Notes: generated from the letters alone by a model not told the origin. 64,000 nt of DNA from Burkholderia sp. Bp9142 (GCF_003853415.1 NZ_QTPP01000011.1:159208-223207), one strand, 5' to 3'; positions 56,213 to 64,000 are shown, counted from the first letter of the stretch. Numbers and translations: made by a program.

Positions 56213-57415
56213 CTACTGAATGCTCGACGCGATCTCGAAGATCGGCATGTACATCAACACGACGATGCCGCCGATCACCACGCCGATCACGATCATCATC
56301 GCGGGCTCGATCAGGCGCGAAATCAGGTCGATCGTGCGCGACACCTGGGCTTCCTGAAACGCGGCAATCCGGTCGAGGACAGGCCCGAGCCCGCCGGTTT
56401 TTTCGGCCACCGTCAGCAGGCGGTAGCCGATCGCGTTCGCCAGACCGGCCTGCTGGAACGCATCGGACATCTTCACGCCATTGCGGACCTGCTGCAGCGC
56501 GCGCGCAAGCGCGGCCTGGTCCGCGCGGCCGACCAGGCCGCGCGCGAGCTCGAACGCACGAATGGCGGGAATGCCGCCGTCGACCAGCATCGCCGTCGTG
56601 CGATAGAACTGCGACTGGCGAAACACGCGGAAGTGTTGCCCGATGCCGGGCAGCGCCAGCAGACGGTCCGCGAGCCAGATTCGCAGTGCCGGACGCCGCA
56701 GCGCGATACCGGTGGCCACCGCCAGTACCGCCAGGCACCCGGCCAGCTCGGCGCCGTGCGCATGCACCATGCTGCCCCACGCCATCAGCAGCCGCGACAT
56801 CAGCGGCAGTTCGCGCCCGCTGTGTTCGAGCAGCGTCGCGAAGCGCGGCACTACGAAGCCGAGCAGGAACAGCACGACGGCCGCACCGACGAACAGCAGC
56901 ACCGTCGGGTAGATCGCCGCCGCCACCACCCGCGCGCGCAACTCGCGCAGCGTCGCGCTATTGAGCGAATAGCGCGTCAGGCTGTCGGCGAGGCCGCCGG
57001 TCTGCTCGCTCGCCCTCACGCACGCCACCAGCACCGGCGGAAAGATCGGGCTCGCGTGCTCGAGCGCCGCCGACAGCGACTGCCCTTCCTCGAGATGCCG
57101 CAGCAGGTCGCGGCACACCTGTGCGGACGCTTCGCGCCGCGCGTTGCCACCGAGCGTGCGCAATGCGTCGACGAGGCCGACACCCGCATCGAGCAGCGCC
57201 GCCAGCTCGCGCGCAAACATGTCGACGTCGAACCGCGCCCCCGGCATCCCGAGCCGGGTCGCGCGGCGCCGCTGCCGCCCGGCGTCCGTACTGACCGAGA
57301 CGACGCGAAGGCCGCGCGCTCGCGCGAGCGATGCGGCGTTCGCCGGCGAATCGCTGTCGATGCGAAGCGTCTGTACCGAGCCACTCGTATCGAATACCCG
57401 CAGCACGAATTTCAC
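56213..57415 (-). CDS. gspF: Type II secretion inner-membrane platform protein (GspF/PilC family)
   Basis: This 400-residue protein has two GspF domains, each with paired cytoplasmic helices: FARELAALLDAGVGLVDALRTLG and RTTAMLVDGGIPAIRAFELARG. Membrane helices include TVLLFVGAAVVLFLLGFVVPRFATLLEH and a C-terminal LIEPAMMIVIGVVIGGIVVLMYMPIF, which is diagnostic. The start is GTG 57415; the frame runs on upstream but reads antisense-like sequence across gspG. Confidence 0.94.
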   Translation of the reverse strand: MKFVLRVFDTSGSVQTLRIDSDSPANAASLARARGLRVVSVSTDAGRQRRRATRLGMPGARFDVDMFARELAALLDAGVGLVDALRTLGGNARREASAQVCRDLLRHLEEGQSLSAALEHASPIFPPVLVACVRASEQTGGLADSLTRYSLNSATLRELRARVVAAAIYPTVLLFVGAAVVLFLLGFVVPRFATLLEHSGRELPLMSRLLMAWGSMVHAHGAELAGCLAVLAVATGIALRRPALRIWLADRLLALPGIGQHFRVFRQSQFYRTTAMLVDGGIPAIRAFELARGLVGRADQAALARALQQVRNGVKMSDAFQQAGLANAIGYRLLTVAEKTGGLGPVLDRIAAFQEAQVSRTIDLISRLIEPAMMIVIGVVIGGIVVLMYMPIFEIASSIQ

Positions 57416-57462
57416 GTCGACTCTCCTTGCGGACTGCTCGCGACGCGCGCGGCAGCCGCCCC

Positions 57463-57942
57463 CTACCACGACGAGATCGTCACGTTCTCGCCGGTACCGC
57501 TGCCGCGTCCATCCTTGCCGAGCGAAAACAGGTCGTAGTCGCCGTGCTCGCCCGGTGAACGATACTGATAGGGCCGATCCCACGGATCCACCGGTACGGC
57601 CTTCTGCAGATAGGGGCCGCTCCACCGCGACTCGCTTTGCGGCTTGTTCACGAGCGCATCCAGCCCCTCCTCCGTCGTCGGATAGGCACCGACGTCGAGC
57701 CGGTATTGATCCAGCGCCTGGCCGAGCGACACGATCTGCGCACGCGCGATCTTCACGTTCGACTTGCCGACCTGTTCGAAATAGCGTGGCGCGACGAGCC
57801 CTGCCAGCAAGCCGATGATGACCATCACGACGAGCAGCTCGAGCAACGTGAAGCCGCGGCTCGCGCACGCGCGGCACACGCGTCGTTCGTCACGCTGCCG
57901 CTGACCCGGCCCGCCGGTCGGGATCGACGATTCATGGCTCAC
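57463..57942 (-). CDS. gspG: Major pseudopilin GspG
   Basis: This protein of about 159 residues has a leader of about 29 residues ending SRG, then FTLLELLVVMVIIGLLAGLVAPRYFEQVGKSNVKIARAQI, a textbook GspG N-terminus with Glu5. The C-terminal part, YPTTEEGLDALVNKP, GPYLQKAVPVDPWDRPYQYRSPGEHGDYDLFSLGKDG, is the canonical GspG fold including the calcium-site region. GTG 57942 follows GGGGGGGAGCC and is preferred to an ATG at 57999. It is the first gene of the secretion operon. Confidence 0.94.
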   Translation of the reverse strand: MSHESSIPTGGPGQRQRDERRVCRACASRGFTLLELLVVMVIIGLLAGLVAPRYFEQVGKSNVKIARAQIVSLGQALDQYRLDVGAYPTTEEGLDALVNKPQSESRWSGPYLQKAVPVDPWDRPYQYRSPGEHGDYDLFSLGKDGRGSGTGENVTISSW

Positions 57943-58093
57943 GGCTCCCCCCCCTGTATCGACCCGCGGCATCAGCGCTGCCGATGCCGTTGACTGCATT
58001 CTTGTTCACGCCGGTACGCGTCAGAAGTAGGGAGTGCCGTCCATCCCCATGGGTAAATCCCCCCCAGTTGGGCCATGCCGCGATGGAGGGTGT

Positions 58094-58768
58094 TCACATA
58101 TGGTCGTCGTCGTTCAGCGCGAGTACGCCGATGTCGATCGCGAAGTGGACCAGGCCGGTCAGGTTCGCGATGCCGAGCTTGCGCATGAGATTGGCACGGT
58201 GCTTGTCCACCGTTTTCGGACTGACCTTCAGGCACTCGCCGACCTGCCGGCTCGTGTGCCCCTCGACGACGAGGCGCAACACCGTGCGCTCGCGATTCGT
58301 CAGCGCATTCCACAATCGCGCCTTGTGCACGTTCGCGTCGCGCAGCCCGTGCAGGCCGGCGCGGGCCCGATACGCGTCGAGGCTGACCACGCACTTGCCC
58401 TGCATCACGAAGCGCATCTCGCGAACCAGGTCGGCGAACGGTGAATCCTTGACCACGTACCCGTCCGCGCCGGCGGCAAACGCTTCCCTGACGTTGTCTT
58501 CGCTGTGATGAACCGTGAGGACGATGATCCGCGCATGCGGCACGTCGCGCTTGATCGTCGCGATCGCTTCGAAGCCGCTGCCGCCCGGCATGGACAGATC
58601 CATCAGGATCAGGTCGGGCCGCGTCTTCTCGGCGAGACGGCAGGCCTCGACCCCGCCGCTCGCCGCGCCGACGATGCAGTAGTCGGCCAGCTCGGCAACC
58701 AGATGACTCAGGCCGACTCGCAACAGATGCTGGTCCTCGACGATCAGCACACGATGCTTGTTCTCCAA
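58094..58768 (-). CDS. NarL/FixJ-type response regulator (upstream of the secretion operon)
   Basis: This 224-residue response regulator has a receiver domain with phospho-acceptor D57 in LILMDLSMPG and a C-terminal LuxR helix-turn-helix, LTNRERTVLRLVVEGHTSRQVGECLKVSPKTVDKHRANLMRKLGI. I start at TTG 58768, which has AAGGAG 8 nt before it; a TTG 13 codons further up lacks this. It lies 151 nt before gspG and 25 nt after a SCO-like gene in the same direction. It is probably one output of the adjacent histidine kinase. Confidence 0.9.
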   Translation of the reverse strand: MENKHRVLIVEDQHLLRVGLSHLVAELADYCIVGAASGGVEACRLAEKTRPDLILMDLSMPGGSGFEAIATIKRDVPHARIIVLTVHHSEDNVREAFAAGADGYVVKDSPFADLVREMRFVMQGKCVVSLDAYRARAGLHGLRDANVHKARLWNALTNRERTVLRLVVEGHTSRQVGECLKVSPKTVDKHRANLMRKLGIANLTGLVHFAIDIGVLALNDDDHM

Positions 58769-58793
58769 TTTCGACGCTCCTTGCAGAGACGCG

Positions 58794-59816
58794 CTAGTTG
58801 GACGCAACGACGTCTCGATAGGCGGCGAGCAGCTCGGTCGGCGTCGCGAAGCCGTCGATACGCAGCCACGGCTGGCCCGGCGCGGCCCGCACGAACGTCA
58901 CCGGCGTGTGGTTCATCTTGTCGCCGCGATACACGTTGAACGCGCGTTGCGCCGCGACGCTCGCATCGACGGTACCGGTGTAGTGCTGCCATTCGGGGCC
59001 TGCACCGAAGCGTGCCGCGTAGGTCCTGAGCCGCTCGGGCGTGTCCGCCTCCGGATCGATCGAGATCGACATGATGTGCACCTTGTCGCGGTCGGCGCCG
59101 AGTTCGCCCTGCAGCTGCTCGAGCGTCTGGCTGATCATCGGGCAGATGGTCGTGCAACTGGTGTAGATGAACGTCAGGATCACCGGCCGGCCGTCGTCCA
59201 GTTCCTTGACCAGCGAGACGGCCTGACCGTCGTCGCGCACGAGCTGGACCGACGGCGCGGCATACTCGACCATCGTGTGCACGGTGCCCGGCATCACGGC
59301 GTGATGCATGTGCATGCCGGCGGCTTCGGTCGCCCCCTCGGTCATGGGCGAGTCGGCTTTGCTCACCGCGCTCTCGGTGGGTGCGGCCGGTACGTGCTCC
59401 GTGGGGGTTCCGGTGGCAGGCTCCGTGGCGGGCGGCGTCGCCGGCTCGGCAGCCGGCTCCGTCGCATGCTCCGCGGCGGGCTGCATCGCGGGCTCGGTAG
59501 CCGGCTCCGTCGGGTGCTCCGCGGTGTGCGTCGCCGCGCTGTCGGCGGCACTCCCGTCGGCGCTGTCGGCGGCGTTCGTGACGGGATTGTCGACACCGTT
59601 CTGCATGTCCTTTCCCATCATGCTCGCGCTGGCATCCGGCGCGGCATTCTCCGTGACGCTCGCGTTCGCGGCGGCGTTCTCGACGGCATTCTCGGCGACC
59701 GCACCGCCGGCATTCTCGATCGCGCCGCCATCGGTCACACACCACGCGGGCGTCGCGGCAAGCGCGACGCCCGCGACCACGAACGCGCCCATCGTCGATC
59801 TTGCGATCCTGTTCAT
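58794..59816 (-). CDS. SCO1/SenC-family copper protein with long acidic Ala/Pro/Thr/Glu-rich N-terminal linker
   Basis: This 340-residue exported protein has a C-terminal thioredoxin-like SCO domain (about 185-338) with the copper/thiol CxxxC at C221 and C225 (TSCTTICPM) and the conserved His in NHTPVTF. After a signal peptide ending PAWC, residues 27-165 form a low-complexity region with repeated ENA, then EPAT/EPAA units, followed by a Met/His cluster (GMHMHHAVM) that could bind copper. GGGAGG precedes ATG 59816. It is the first gene of a unit that continues into the response regulator. Confidence 0.88.
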   Translation of the reverse strand: MNRIARSTMGAFVVAGVALAATPAWCVTDGGAIENAGGAVAENAVENAAANASVTENAAPDASASMMGKDMQNGVDNPVTNAADSADGSAADSAATHTAEHPTEPATEPAMQPAAEHATEPAAEPATPPATEPATGTPTEHVPAAPTESAVSKADSPMTEGATEAAGMHMHHAVMPGTVHTMVEYAAPSVQLVRDDGQAVSLVKELDDGRPVILTFIYTSCTTICPMISQTLEQLQGELGADRDKVHIMSISIDPEADTPERLRTYAARFGAGPEWQHYTGTVDASVAAQRAFNVYRGDKMNHTPVTFVRAAPGQPWLRIDGFATPTELLAAYRDVVASN

Positions 59817-60078
59817 ACCAGCCTCCCTGACACGCGCCCAGACAGCGGACAATTCCGCGCCCCGCCAATGCAGTGTCATGAATCTGATCGCGAGCGTCAT
59901 GGGATGACGCCCCCCAAAGGCCGGTAGGACATGCCCGCTTGCCAGGATTCCCCACTGCACGCGGCAGGTATTTCCCTATGGCGGACGCGCGAAATCCCCA
60001 TGTTGCGGCCCGAGTCGGTCACGTCCTAGAATGATCGAAACTTTACGGTTTCCTGAAAACTGCGCCTCGGGAGCCACC

Positions 60079-61197
60079 ATGACTGAACGCCAGCCCGAAG
60101 GGCCACGGATCAGGCTGCTCGATCTGATCGACGCGATGCGCAAGCTGCGCAGTGCGCTTCGTCCCGACGATCGCCGCACCGCTATCGTCACCGATGCACG
60201 TGGCGCGGCGCTCGCCATACTTGCCGACGACGGCACCTTCGTATCGGTGAATCGCAGTGCCGCGGCGCTGTTCGGGTACAGGACCGCCGAACTCGTCGGC
60301 CTGCATCTATTCGACCTGGCGCCCGACGACGCCCACGCCGAGCTGGCAAACGAACTGTCCACGAGCGCCGCCCTTCAGCATCATTCGTTCACGGCGATGC
60401 TCAGCGGGCGAAGCGGCCATCCCGCGCGATTCGTCGTACATCAGCAGGCGCTTCCCGACACACACCTGTCGCTGACGCTGTTCGAGGAACCGTCGACGCC
60501 CGAGCCCGAACGGCGCGGCGCCGCGGCGAACGATGCGGGCGTGCATGCCCGCCACACGTATCTGCTGATGGGCCAGCAGAAGGAACGACATCGGCTTGCC
60601 GCGGAATTGCACGACGGGCTCGGCCAGGCACTGACACTCATCAAGCTGATGAATGAGGACGCGCTCATGCGCATTCGCCGCGGCGAGATTGTCGACGCGA
60701 CGAATCTGCTCGACGTCGCCGTGTTGCGGATCCGCGAGACGATCGGCGAAGTGCGCCAGATCTGCGGCGAACTGAAGCCGCCCATGCTCGACAGGCTCGG
60801 GCTGCCGGCCGCGCTCGCCTCGCTGTGCCGCCACATCGAGCGCGACGCGAACCAGCTGTCGGTCGAGTTCAATTGCGACGTCGACGACGACGACATTCCG
60901 GATCATCTGAAGGCGGACATGTTCCGGGTCGCGCAGGAGGCGCTGCATAATGTCGTCAAGCATGCGCAGGCCACCGAAATCCTGATCGGCCTGCAACACG
61001 ACGCGGGCGGCCTGCTGCTGACGATCGACGACAACGGTGTCGGCTACGAGCGTCACCCGCTTTCGACGGACGACGCGCGCGCGGCGGGGCTCGGGCTGAT
61101 CGGCATGCAGCACCGCATCGAGTCGCACGGCGGCACGTTTGCGATCCGGTCGTCCGCCACGACGGGTACGCGGGTCTCGGCAACCTGGCCGCTCTGA
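60079..61197 (+). CDS. Soluble PAS-domain sensor histidine kinase (NarX/DegS-like HisKA_3 type)
   Basis: This 372-residue cytoplasmic kinase lacks membrane segments. A PAS domain (about residues 35-135: AILADDGTFVSVNRSAAALFGYRTAELVG) is followed by a HisKA_3 dimerisation region with phospho-His H178 in ERHRLAAELHDGLGQALTLIK, and an HATPase with ALHNVVKHAQAT, DDNGVGY and GLGLIGMQHRIESHGG. It converges with one NarL-type regulator gene 13 nt downstream and diverges from the SCO-regulator unit, so it probably phosphorylates both regulators. The PAS ligand is unknown. Confidence 0.92.
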   Translation: MTERQPEGPRIRLLDLIDAMRKLRSALRPDDRRTAIVTDARGAALAILADDGTFVSVNRSAAALFGYRTAELVGLHLFDLAPDDAHAELANELSTSAALQHHSFTAMLSGRSGHPARFVVHQQALPDTHLSLTLFEEPSTPEPERRGAAANDAGVHARHTYLLMGQQKERHRLAAELHDGLGQALTLIKLMNEDALMRIRRGEIVDATNLLDVAVLRIRETIGEVRQICGELKPPMLDRLGLPAALASLCRHIERDANQLSVEFNCDVDDDDIPDHLKADMFRVAQEALHNVVKHAQATEILIGLQHDAGGLLLTIDDNGVGYERHPLSTDDARAAGLGLIGMQHRIESHGGTFAIRSSATTGTRVSATWPL

Positions 61198-61210
61198 CCT
61201 GCAGCCGCGC

Positions 61211-61984
61211 TCAGCGCTTCGCGCTGCCTGCCGGATAGTCGTCCAGCCGCGCGACTGCGTCTGCCCCTCCGTCGACGACCGGGTGCGCCGGCACGTCGTC
61301 CACGTTCGGTTCCGCGCATTTCGCCGCCAGCGTGGTCAACAGCCCCATGTTCATCGCGACGAGCACCAGCTCCGTCAGATTCGCGAGATGGAGCTTGTGC
61401 ATCATGCTCGCCCGATACTTCTCGATCGTCTTCGGGCTCAGGTTCAGGTACTGGCCGACCTGCCGGTTGGTACGCCCTTCCGCGATCAGTTTCAGTACGC
61501 TGCGTTCGCGCGCGGTCAGGATGTCCCAGGCCTTTTTCGGCGCGGGCATTTCGCGACCGGTCACGAACGAGTCGACCATGTAGCCGTACACATCCGCACT
61601 CAGGTGCTTCTTCCCCTGCATGACCATGCGCATCGCGAGCAGCAATTCGTCAAACGAAACGTCCTTGAGCACGTAGCCGTCGACGCCCGCGCGCAGTGCC
61701 TCGCGCACGTATTCCTCGTTCTGATGCACCGTGAGCACGACGATCCGGATGGCCGGCGTTCGACGCTTGATCGTCGCGCTCGCATCGATGCCGTTCATCC
61801 CGCGCATCGACAGATCCATCAGGATCAGATCCGGCGCGAGCGTCATGGCTTGATGGCATGCTTCCTTGCCGTCCCGCGCTTCGCCGACGACTTCGTATTC
61901 GCCTTGTGCGCAAAGCATCGACCGGAGCCCGTTTCTCAGCAGATCGTGATCCTCTGCAATGATCACGCGATATTTGGTGTTCAC
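61211..61984 (-). CDS. NarL/FixJ-type response regulator (second of the pair)
   Basis: This 257-residue response regulator has D57 in LILMDLSMRGMNG and a LuxR helix-turn-helix, LTARERSVLKLIAEGRTNRQVGQYLNLSPKTIEKYRASMMHKLHL. It has an extra acidic tail of about 40 residues (ending ARLDDYPAGSAKR) that the paralogue at 58094-58768 lacks. The start is GTG 61984 after GGGGGGGAGTC, nearly the same ribosome-binding context as gspG. It converges with the kinase gene. Confidence 0.91.
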   Translation of the reverse strand: MNTKYRVIIAEDHDLLRNGLRSMLCAQGEYEVVGEARDGKEACHQAMTLAPDLILMDLSMRGMNGIDASATIKRRTPAIRIVVLTVHQNEEYVREALRAGVDGYVLKDVSFDELLLAMRMVMQGKKHLSADVYGYMVDSFVTGREMPAPKKAWDILTARERSVLKLIAEGRTNRQVGQYLNLSPKTIEKYRASMMHKLHLANLTELVLVAMNMGLLTTLAAKCAEPNVDDVPAHPVVDGGADAVARLDDYPAGSAKR

Positions 61985-62515
61985 GACTCCCCCCCAAGTT
62001 TTCCCGCGCTTGCACCACATCGGACCTCGATGCCCCGATTGCACGGTGCCGGACGCTTTTTCTGATGCTTTCCTCGGTCCGGCCTGGTGGCCCGCCTCGC
62101 GAGCGACTGGCCACGCCCGTCGTCCGAGCAAGGTTCGCGCCACCGCGCCGCGTGCCAGCGCCCGCGCCGGGCACATGCCTGCGGAAACGTCGCGCAATGG
62201 CGGGAATGTTGCAGGGTTGAATCGATTGGGCGTGCGCGTCGCATCCGTAGGACTACGGATGGCGGGACTATCCGATCGCTTCCGCATGACAGGAAACGAT
62301 TTCTTCTGCAACAACGGTTGCATTGAGCAGAAAACAACCGGTCCGCGTAAGGATTGTCAACTTCATCGGATTACCGCCCGCTACCGGCGATTACTTGTGT
62401 AACAGTTTTGCAGCGCCGCCGCGGGGCGTCTCGTCCGGCATCGAAGTGTAGGAGGGTGCCCCATTGTCGATGCGATGACCCGGCCACGACAATGCAGATG
62501 CAGGAGGCCATCAAT
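61985..62515. other. Long intergenic region with operator-like palindromes
   Basis: About 530 nt separate the second response regulator from the transglycosylase gene. No gene-like frame is seen. It contains two perfect inverted repeats: ATCCGTAG-GA-CTACGGAT at 62243-62260 and TGCAAC-AACG-GTTGCA at 62307-62322. A GTAGGAGGGTGCC element lies at 62448-62460. The 62300-62405 part is notably AT-richer than the flanks. It probably holds divergent promoters. Confidence 0.55.
62243..62260. promoter_or_regulatory. 18-bp perfect palindrome, candidate response-regulator site
   Basis: ATCCGTAGGACTACGGAT has 8-bp arms with a 2-bp centre, typical in size for NarL-type dimer sites. It is 259 nt upstream of the response regulator's GTG and 256 nt upstream of the transglycosylase ATG. 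Confidence 0.5.
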
Positions 62516-63139
62516 ATGCACCGCCGCCGTTCATCCGGATTGTGCGAGACCGTCATTGCCGCATGCGTGGGATTCGGCTCGGCATGGTCATGCGCCGCAC
62601 ACGCGCAGATCTTCGGCACGGTGGCGAGCAACGGGGTCATCGTCCTGACCAACGTGCCCGGCACGGCCAATCTGAAAGTGATCGTCGCGGCCGCCCGGCC
62701 GGCCGAATCCGCGACGAAGCGGGCCATGCCGAAACGGGCTGTCGCGTCGTCGTTCGCGGACGTGATTGCCGAGGCGAGTCGGGCGTTCAATGTTCCGCCC
62801 GAACTCCTGCGCGCCGTGATCGACGTCGAATCGGGATACAACCCGAAGGCGGTATCGGACAAAGGCGCGCTCGGGCTCATGCAGTTGATGCCGGAAACGG
62901 CGCGGCGCTTCTCGGGCGGCGACATGTTCGATCCACGTGACAACGTGCTGGCCGGCGCACGGTATCTGCGCTTCCTGCTCACCCTGTTCAACGAGAACGT
63001 CGAGCTCACGCTCGCTGCCTACAATGCCGGAGAGAACGCCGTGATTCGGGCCGGGTATCGCATCCCGTCGCTGCCGCAGACGCGCGAGTACGTGCCGCGC
63101 GTGCTCGCGCGCTACAAACGGCTGCTCGCCGCGAGTTGA
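62516..63139 (+). CDS. Lytic transglycosylase (SLT domain)
   Basis: This 207-residue exported peptidoglycan-cleaving enzyme has a signal peptide ending CAAHA, mature QIFGTVASNG. The SLT domain starts near residue 80. Catalytic E105 is in AVIDVESGYNPKAVSDKGALGLMQLMPETA, followed by the AAYNAGENAV motif. GGAGG sits 8 nt before ATG 62516. Small SLT enzymes often accompany secretion machines to open the wall; its place beside the T2SS regulators supports that, though it is transcribed separately. Confidence 0.92.
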   Translation: MHRRRSSGLCETVIAACVGFGSAWSCAAHAQIFGTVASNGVIVLTNVPGTANLKVIVAAARPAESATKRAMPKRAVASSFADVIAEASRAFNVPPELLRAVIDVESGYNPKAVSDKGALGLMQLMPETARRFSGGDMFDPRDNVLAGARYLRFLLTLFNENVELTLAAYNAGENAVIRAGYRIPSLPQTREYVPRVLARYKRLLAAS

Positions 63140-63269
63140 AACACGCGAGACTCGCGGCGGCCTGCACGCGGCAATGCCGCCTGCGTCGCGTGCACGACGC
63201 GTTGCCCGGCGCCATGAAACGATGGCGTCCGGCAACGCGTAGCGCGCCGGCGTTCGGCCGGCCGACGGT

Positions 63270-63779
63270 TCATGGAAAGGCCGGGACGGTCGGGTCTTCT
63301 CCCTGCAGATGCGCATCCGTATGGTGAAGCTTGATCGTGTCCTCGATCTCGTGAACGCGGTCGGTCGGAACGTCGATCATCAGCAGCAGTTCACCGTGCT
63401 CGATGCCGTCCTCGAAGCGCTTCAGGCGCGTGCTGGGCATGTCGACGCCGATCATCGTCGCCACCCATGCACCGAAGGCCGCACCGAACAGCGTGATCGC
63501 CACGACGACGCCGCCGCCGATCGGCAAACCCGCGGGCGGGAACACCAGAAGGATCAGCCCCAGCAGCATGCCGGTCGCAAAACCGACGACGGTGCCGCGC
63601 GCGAGCGACGGCAAAAGGTCGCTGCGTTGCACCAGCGTCGCTTCCGGCAAGCCGTCGCGCAAGACATCGTGATTCGCGATGCAATGGATATGCCGCCACT
63701 CGATTCGAAGCGACAGCAGTTCGCCGACGACCGACTGCGCGCAGTGCGCCGTCGGCACCAGGAAATAGACACGTCTCAT
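63270..63779 (-). CDS. DUF1269/general-stress-like membrane protein
   Basis: This 169-residue protein has a soluble N-terminal region (RRVYFLVPTAHCAQSVVGELLSLRIEWRHIHCIA), then two membrane helices rich in Gly (GTVVGFATGMLLGLILLVFPP and GGGVVVAITLFGAAFGAWVATMIG), and a C-terminal cytoplasmic domain, ELLLMIDVPTDRVHEIEDTIKLHH. This layout matches DUF1269-type membrane proteins near stress loci. Function unknown. Its upstream region carries GTAGGGGTAATGCC, shared in part with the secretion locus. Confidence 0.8.
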   Translation of the reverse strand: MRRVYFLVPTAHCAQSVVGELLSLRIEWRHIHCIANHDVLRDGLPEATLVQRSDLLPSLARGTVVGFATGMLLGLILLVFPPAGLPIGGGVVVAITLFGAAFGAWVATMIGVDMPSTRLKRFEDGIEHGELLLMIDVPTDRVHEIEDTIKLHHTDAHLQGEDPTVPAFP

Positions 63780-63913
63780 GGCAGTTCCTCCTACGTCACA
63801 CCCGCAATGCGGCGATGCTCGTCAGGACATTCTTGCCCGGCATGCCTCCGGCTTGTAGGGGTAATGCCCGCCGAAGTGCATGGGTAGAACACGGTAGGCA
63901 CGCCGCACGCGCT

Positions 63914-64000
63914 TCAGAGTTGTCCGTAGCTGTGCAGCCCGGACAGGAACATGTTGACGCCGAGGAACGCGAACGTCGTCACGAGCAGGCCCGTGAGCGC
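63914..64000 (-). CDS. ccsB: Cytochrome c biogenesis protein CcsB, C-terminal end (partial)
   Basis: Only the last 28 residues are in the window. They read ALTGLLVTTFAFLGVNMFLS then GLHSYGQL, the characteristic closing helix and C-terminus of the CcsB/CcsA (ResC) haem-handling membrane protein of system II cytochrome c maturation. The remainder lies beyond the right edge. Beta-proteobacteria use this system, which agrees with the proposed organism. Confidence 0.85.
   Translation of the reverse strand, partial: ALTGLLVTTFAFLGVNMFLSGLHSYGQL

Noticed and set aside
53756..57538. A 1260-codon plus-strand frame across the secretion operon
   Set aside because: It overlaps GspE, GspF and PilM-like genes, all recognisable on the other strand; its translation is low complexity and meaningless.

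Overview
The window is a GC-rich, densely coded segment typical of a Burkholderia chromosome, most likely the Burkholderia cepacia complex. Pointers are the Gram-negative porin, YccS-type FUSC protein, MXKDX-repeat protein, CcsB-type cytochrome c biogenesis and a recC-recB-recD order. This assignment is by recognition of protein families, not by alignment. Both ends cut genes: branched-chain 2-oxoacid dehydrogenase E1-beta on the left and the last residues of CcsB on the right.

Left third (1-23 kb). A bkd E1 gene pair, a flavin reductase and a porin are followed by a tRNA-Leu(UAA) gene split by a 252-nt group I intron. Next comes a LacI-type regulator with paired operators and a five-gene unit: binding protein, two permeases, ATPase and a GpdQ-like phosphodiesterase. 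An MFS and an EamA exporter converge, followed by a HigBA-type toxin-antitoxin pair. Then come three minus-strand genes: a Met-rich MXKDX peptide, a cytochrome b and a Tat-exported molybdopterin oxidoreductase. They resemble the mrpX-yedY1-yedZ1 hypochlorite-defence module. thiC follows behind a TPP riboswitch, then two small lipoproteins, another EamA transporter and an EAL protein with a C-terminal sensor-like region.

Middle (23-48 kb). recC-recB-recD-arfB form a run in which every junction overlaps. Then come a FUSC exporter, a histidine/proline-type permease behind a HutC-like palindrome, an iron ABC transporter behind a Fur-like promoter, and an Lrp regulator. A YwnA/YwnB-type Rrf2-plus-reductase pair shares one palindrome. 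An ammonium transporter lies behind a sigma-54 promoter. A PhoX-type phosphatase is followed by a 58-nt palindromic element bracketed by 12-bp repeats.

Right end (48-64 kb). One long minus-strand operon encodes a complete but non-canonical type II secretion-like machine. It has a GspG pilin, GspF, GspE, a platform built from separate PilM-, PilN-, PilO- and PilP/GspC-like proteins, a TPR-bearing secretin and three more pseudopilins. Around it sit two NarL-type response regulators, a soluble PAS histidine kinase, a SCO-type copper protein, an SLT transglycosylase and a DUF1269-like membrane protein. Several of their upstream regions share a GTAGG...TGCC element, which suggests one regulon. This cluster is the best candidate for a poorly described system. 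No prepilin peptidase is in the window, so the machine would have to borrow one.
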